Assembly (NCBI RefSeq): GCF_947507565.1
Contig: NC_089186.1
Coordinates: 186,001 to 250,000 of the forward strand
DNA length: 64,000 nt
Origin: Oscarella lobularis
Lineage: Eukaryota; Porifera; Homoscleromorpha; Homosclerophorida; Oscarellidae
Direction of reading: 5' to 3'
This document shows, one piece after another, positions 61,017 to 64,000 of this stretch. The position numbers were made by a program, and so were the translations under genes. The stretch's first letter is position 1, and the number at the start of each line of letters is the position of its first letter. Under the pieces are notes generated by a model that saw only the letters and a list, made by a program, of their open reading frames with translations, ran no database searches and was not told where the DNA came from.

Positions 61017-62816
61017 CTAATTTCTCAAAAAATCCAACTTGACAGACTCTTCCACCTTTCTCCCACTCGACCGATCAATCGACGAAACTGTAATCTCCGT
61101 CAAGCCAAATTTCATGCTTATTTCAATCACACGATCTAAACCTAAATGCGAATTGGGCATAGGCAGTCTCATTTCGGCGACCTTCCGAACTCCCCTCTCG
61201 GTAACATATCGCGTACCCTCGTGATCCGACTCATACACGTCAACGTTCGCTTCAGTCTGATGATGATAAAACGGCAAGAACGGATGCTCGACCTCCTCAT
61301 CAACACCAACTTCCTGATTCTTCTCAACAAAAACAGCGAAGCGACGAAATTCGTCACGGGGCTCCCTCCGCGCAAAGATTGACGAACGTATCGGACTGAC
61401 AGAGAGACTGCTGTCATAAGGATCATGGGCGGTGGGCGGTCTACGCGGAGAGCTCTCCGACACCTGCGCGCTTTCGTCCACGCACTCAATACCGTAGCTA
61501 TATCTCACGCGCCGCGACGTAATCTCACTCGGATTGTGCCCAAAGAGCACCGCTCCCATAACGACGGCGAGCGTGCACTGGGACGGCACCATGACTCGCA
61601 TATTATACGGCCGCTCGAACTGACGACGAAATTCGGCCTGGAGCAACTGCGACTCGGCGAAACCGCCGACGAGAATCAAATAATCGACGCGACCGACGTT
61701 GCGAAGTACACCCTTCAAATGCTGAGCGATGTTATCCAAGACGGGTTTGAACAGCGTCTCGACGACGGGATACTTGATCGCCAGGACACCGCGTCGAAAA
61801 TTCAAATTCACGTCGCCCGCGGCGACGATGCAGTCCTCGACCGACGACCCGTTGCTCGTCAGAAACGAATGAAAACTGTGCGGAAGTTCGACGTGCGCCG
61901 TCGTGCCGCGACTGACGAGACGCTTGCTTCGCTCGAATCGCACCGACACCAAGTCGATCCACTCGCCTGGATGCTCGGCTCGGTAGTCGGCGATTGTGTC
62001 GGCACCGAATATTCGTTCGAGAAGCGCGACGAAGTTCTGGTCGACGTACGTGCCGCCCCACGCGCCGCCCGTTGCGCAGTGGAGCTCCTTCACCGTTCCG
62101 TTGGGGAGAATTTCATGCACGGCGACGTCGGCCGTGCCGCCGCCCAGATCGGCGAGCACGTAGCGTTTGCCCGGTTGAATTGCCTCGCTGATTCTCTCCT
62201 CGTCGCGACCGATGTCCTGTAGCGATTTGCAGTAGATGGAGGCGGACTCTGGCTCCAAGGCGATCTTCACGCGATCCGGTTCTCTTTGGGAGGCAAGTCC
62301 GGCCTGAGAAATTAATAGTCAGAAAATAACCCCAGAAATGAACAGTAAAACATTCCAATTATGACGTCAAAAATGTGACGTCATACTTATGACGTCATAT
62401 ATTCGGAATGTCTTCTTTTTACCTCGTACGCCGCTTCTCTCATCATCTGCTTCGCCGCGTTGTTCCAAATTGCCGGCACGGTGATCACCCACTTGATGTC
62501 CGTGACGCCGATCTCCGATTCGGTTGCCTGGCCGTAATCGCGAATAGCGGCATCGCGGAAGAAACGTAGGACGTGCGAGAAGACGGTTGCGAGCGGCAAG
62601 GCGCGTCCGTTCGCCGCGGCGACCTGCGTCTTGCGAGACAACGCCTAGAAGGGTCGAGTCGAGACGTCATGTGACGCGAATGGAACCCCGCAAACTCACT
62701 CTCTCGGAATGGAGACTCATTTTGAATCGCTCAAAGAACAACCATTCCTTCTGCTCGCGTCCGTTGAGCTCCCTGTTGTAGTACTCCATCGCTTCGCCGC
62801 CGAACGAATGGAAAGC
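61017..62816 (-). pseudogene. 5'-truncated HSPA12 copy
   Basis: Exons 3 (61017-62303, 1287 nt) and 2 (62423-62644, 222 nt) match the intact copy at 54275 almost base for base and are open. Exon 1 keeps only its 3' part (62700-62816). Similarity stops after GAATGGAAAGC at 62816, and ten bases later a small inverted-repeat transposon begins. The lost part holds the start codon and the DIGTAFSG phosphate loop, so no functional ATPase is expected from this locus as it stands. Confidence 0.85.
62362..62397. promoter_or_regulatory. Three CRE/ATF palindromes, paralogous intron
   Basis: TGACGTCA at 62362, 62376 and 62390, same 14-base spacing as in the intact paralog. Bases between them differ by one substitution. 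Confidence 0.5.
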
Positions 62817-62825
62817 TGTGAAGTC

Positions 62826-63099
62826 ACTATATTAGAACGGGACTATATTAGAACAGCAACGCCCAATGATGTAAGGTGCTTGCGCAGTAGCAAACTAGGT
62901 TAAGATACGTAACCACCCCTGACAACGGCCCCGTAACTCAATTAGCGATTTTCAGCAAAGTTTTACGACGTTTTACACCGGCATACATACTGCACAGTGA
63001 TGAATTTTATTTTTTATTGATTGGGACGCCTTGTCATGCCGAGAAGGTGAAAATAGAACAATAACTTTCTGTTCTAATATAGTCCTGTTCTAATATAGT
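62826..63099. mobile_element. Small non-autonomous transposon with 31-bp inverted ends
   Basis: The left end ACTATATTAGAACGGGACTA... (62826-62856) and the right end (63069-63099) are inverse copies over 31 bases with one mismatch. The interior has no coding frame. No clear target duplication is seen, perhaps because the left side coincides with the HSPA12 breakpoint. Confidence 0.75.
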
Positions 63100-63145
63100 A
63101 CCTTCTAAGATGGCACTATTTTAGAACAGGGTCTATTTTAGAACA
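63070..63145. repeat. 76-bp hairpin repeat, first copy
   Basis: Two GTTCTAATATAGT units face two CTATTTTAGAACA units across a short spacer (CCTTCTAAGATGGC), forming an imperfect long hairpin. An almost identical block lies at 63250-63325. Confidence 0.8.
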
Positions 63146-63249
63146 ACCTCTTATCAGTGCAGAAGCAACGAAAACTCATGCCTGTCACCGCCTGGTAGCT
63201 ACCGTGCATGGCCTGCATGGCCTGCATGGGTGCACGTTGGGACCGAGTC

Positions 63250-63325
63250 TGTTCTAATATAGTCCTGTTCTAATATAGTTCCTTCTAAGATGGCACTATT
63301 TTAGAACAGGGTCTATTTTAGAACA
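63250..63325. repeat. 76-bp hairpin repeat, second copy
   Basis: Same as 63070-63145 with one base changed (TTCC for ACC at the spacer start), exactly 180 bases further on. Confidence 0.8.
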
Positions 63326-63571
63326 CACCGAACAAACGTTTTACGAATGTTTTCCTTTCATGCATGAATAACGAGAATACTTAGTTTTCGCTGAACGTTA
63401 GCGATTACTGTAAGTATGTCAAAGTAGACGTGAAAACGTCAAACGTTCGCGCTTACTAAACACCGGTAACTTACTAGCTAATTGTACCGCGTCAAAGGAC
63501 GCAACTTAACTGAACGTCAACACAACTCTTCTTAAGTTAGTTTTACTTTTAGCCGCTTATTCTGTCTGGGA

Positions 63572-64000
63572 CTACTTCTTTCTCTCCGTTCTTCCGGGCG
63601 TGGTTTTCCAATAGGGACCAGGCCGATTGTCAATGAGCTGGTCAAACTCACGATAAAGTCTTTTGAAATTGTCTTTGACATATTCCAAGTCGACATAAAT
63701 TGCCCAGGTGACATGATAGGGGTCGTTGCACAGCTCCGTAGCTTCTTTTTTCAGCGGAGTGATAGTTGGACGCTTCATCCCGTCATACTGCAGCCATTCG
63801 TTTTCTTTCACACGGAAGATAGCGCAGAAATGACCCCCGTTATCGGTTGCAACGGAAACCATTGCAAGTACGAACCTTTCAACAGTACATAAATTGTGAA
63901 TTGTCACTCATTTTATATTGTATATTACCTTTTTCCAGCTGGGTGCCCGGGTGGAAGTATTACAACTTTCTCAATTTCATTGAAGGAAATGTGGAATCCA
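63572..64000 (-). CDS. 3' end of an unrecognised gene
   Basis: Two exons: 63929-64000 (partial, runs off the right edge) and 63572-63875, joined by a 53-nt intron; the junction restores GKRFVLAMVSVATDNGGHF. The segment GGHFCAIFRVKENEWLQYDG resembles the GHF-x(n)-W-x-x-YDG arrangement near the catalytic His of ubiquitin-specific proteases, but no Cys box is visible and I would not name it on this alone. The C-terminus is basic (PGRTERKK). The left flank holds the hairpin repeats; no other neighbour on this strand is within 700 bases. Confidence 0.5.

Noticed and set aside
1-64000. CRISPR arrays, operons or ribosome-binding sites
   Set aside because: No regularly spaced repeats of that kind, and the gene structure is eukaryotic. 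The only dense repeats are microsatellites, foldbacks and the spacer repeat.
63572-64000. Ubiquitin-specific protease
   Set aside because: Only one short GHF...W...YDG-like segment is visible and the rest of the gene lies outside the window, so a name would be a guess.

Overview
The window is animal nuclear DNA, not bacterial. Genes are split by very short GT-AG introns (about 47-61 nt), and metazoan domains are present: Death domain, CARD, DOMON, Sushi/CCP, EGF, THAP and PHD. Gene density, short introns and receptor-kinase expansion fit a compact invertebrate genome. A sponge, possibly a homoscleromorph, is my best guess, but that is inference. Gene models were built by hand from reading frames, splice sites and phase agreement between exons.

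Layout. 0-2.3 kb: 5' part of a secreted DOMON-Sushi gene on the minus strand. 3-9 kb: two HSPA12-type Hsp70-like genes (one ending in a Death domain), with an HSPA12 relic and a CARD relic between them. 9.2-17.2 kb: a gene resembling bacterial VioB/ferritin-like enzymes but carrying a spliceosomal intron, and a 3.04-kb tandem duplication that left a truncated second copy. 17.5-43.5 kb: six tandem plus-strand receptor genes (signal peptide, Kelch-like ectodomain, Cys-rich/EGF, one membrane span, TKL-like kinase), each a single long coding exon; the sixth is frameshifted. A recurrent spacer repeat lies between them. 44.8-49.2 kb: a DNA transposon with terminal inverted repeats, an AT target duplication, a THAP-DDE transposase and a YqaJ nuclease, matching the ISL2EU type. 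49.5-52.5 kb: an HSPA12 ATPase apparently spliced to a coiled coil and protein kinase. 53-56.4 kb and 59.8-62.8 kb: a duplicated cassette of AID/APOBEC-like cytidine deaminase plus HSPA12 gene; the second HSPA12 copy is cut off by a small transposon. 56.5-58.5 kb: a gene with a Mieap-like C-terminus. 63.5-64 kb: the 3' end of an unrecognised gene.

Taken together the window looks like a fast-evolving accessory cluster. Receptor kinases have variable ectodomains. HSPA12-type ATPases have swapped effector tails (Death domain, kinase, plain substrate-binding tail; CARD nearby). Deaminase copies differ strongly although the DNA around them is nearly identical. A role in innate recognition and signalling is inference from domains and divergence pattern; nothing here proves it. 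Several genes differ from their intact copies by one base, so some breaks may be assembly error.
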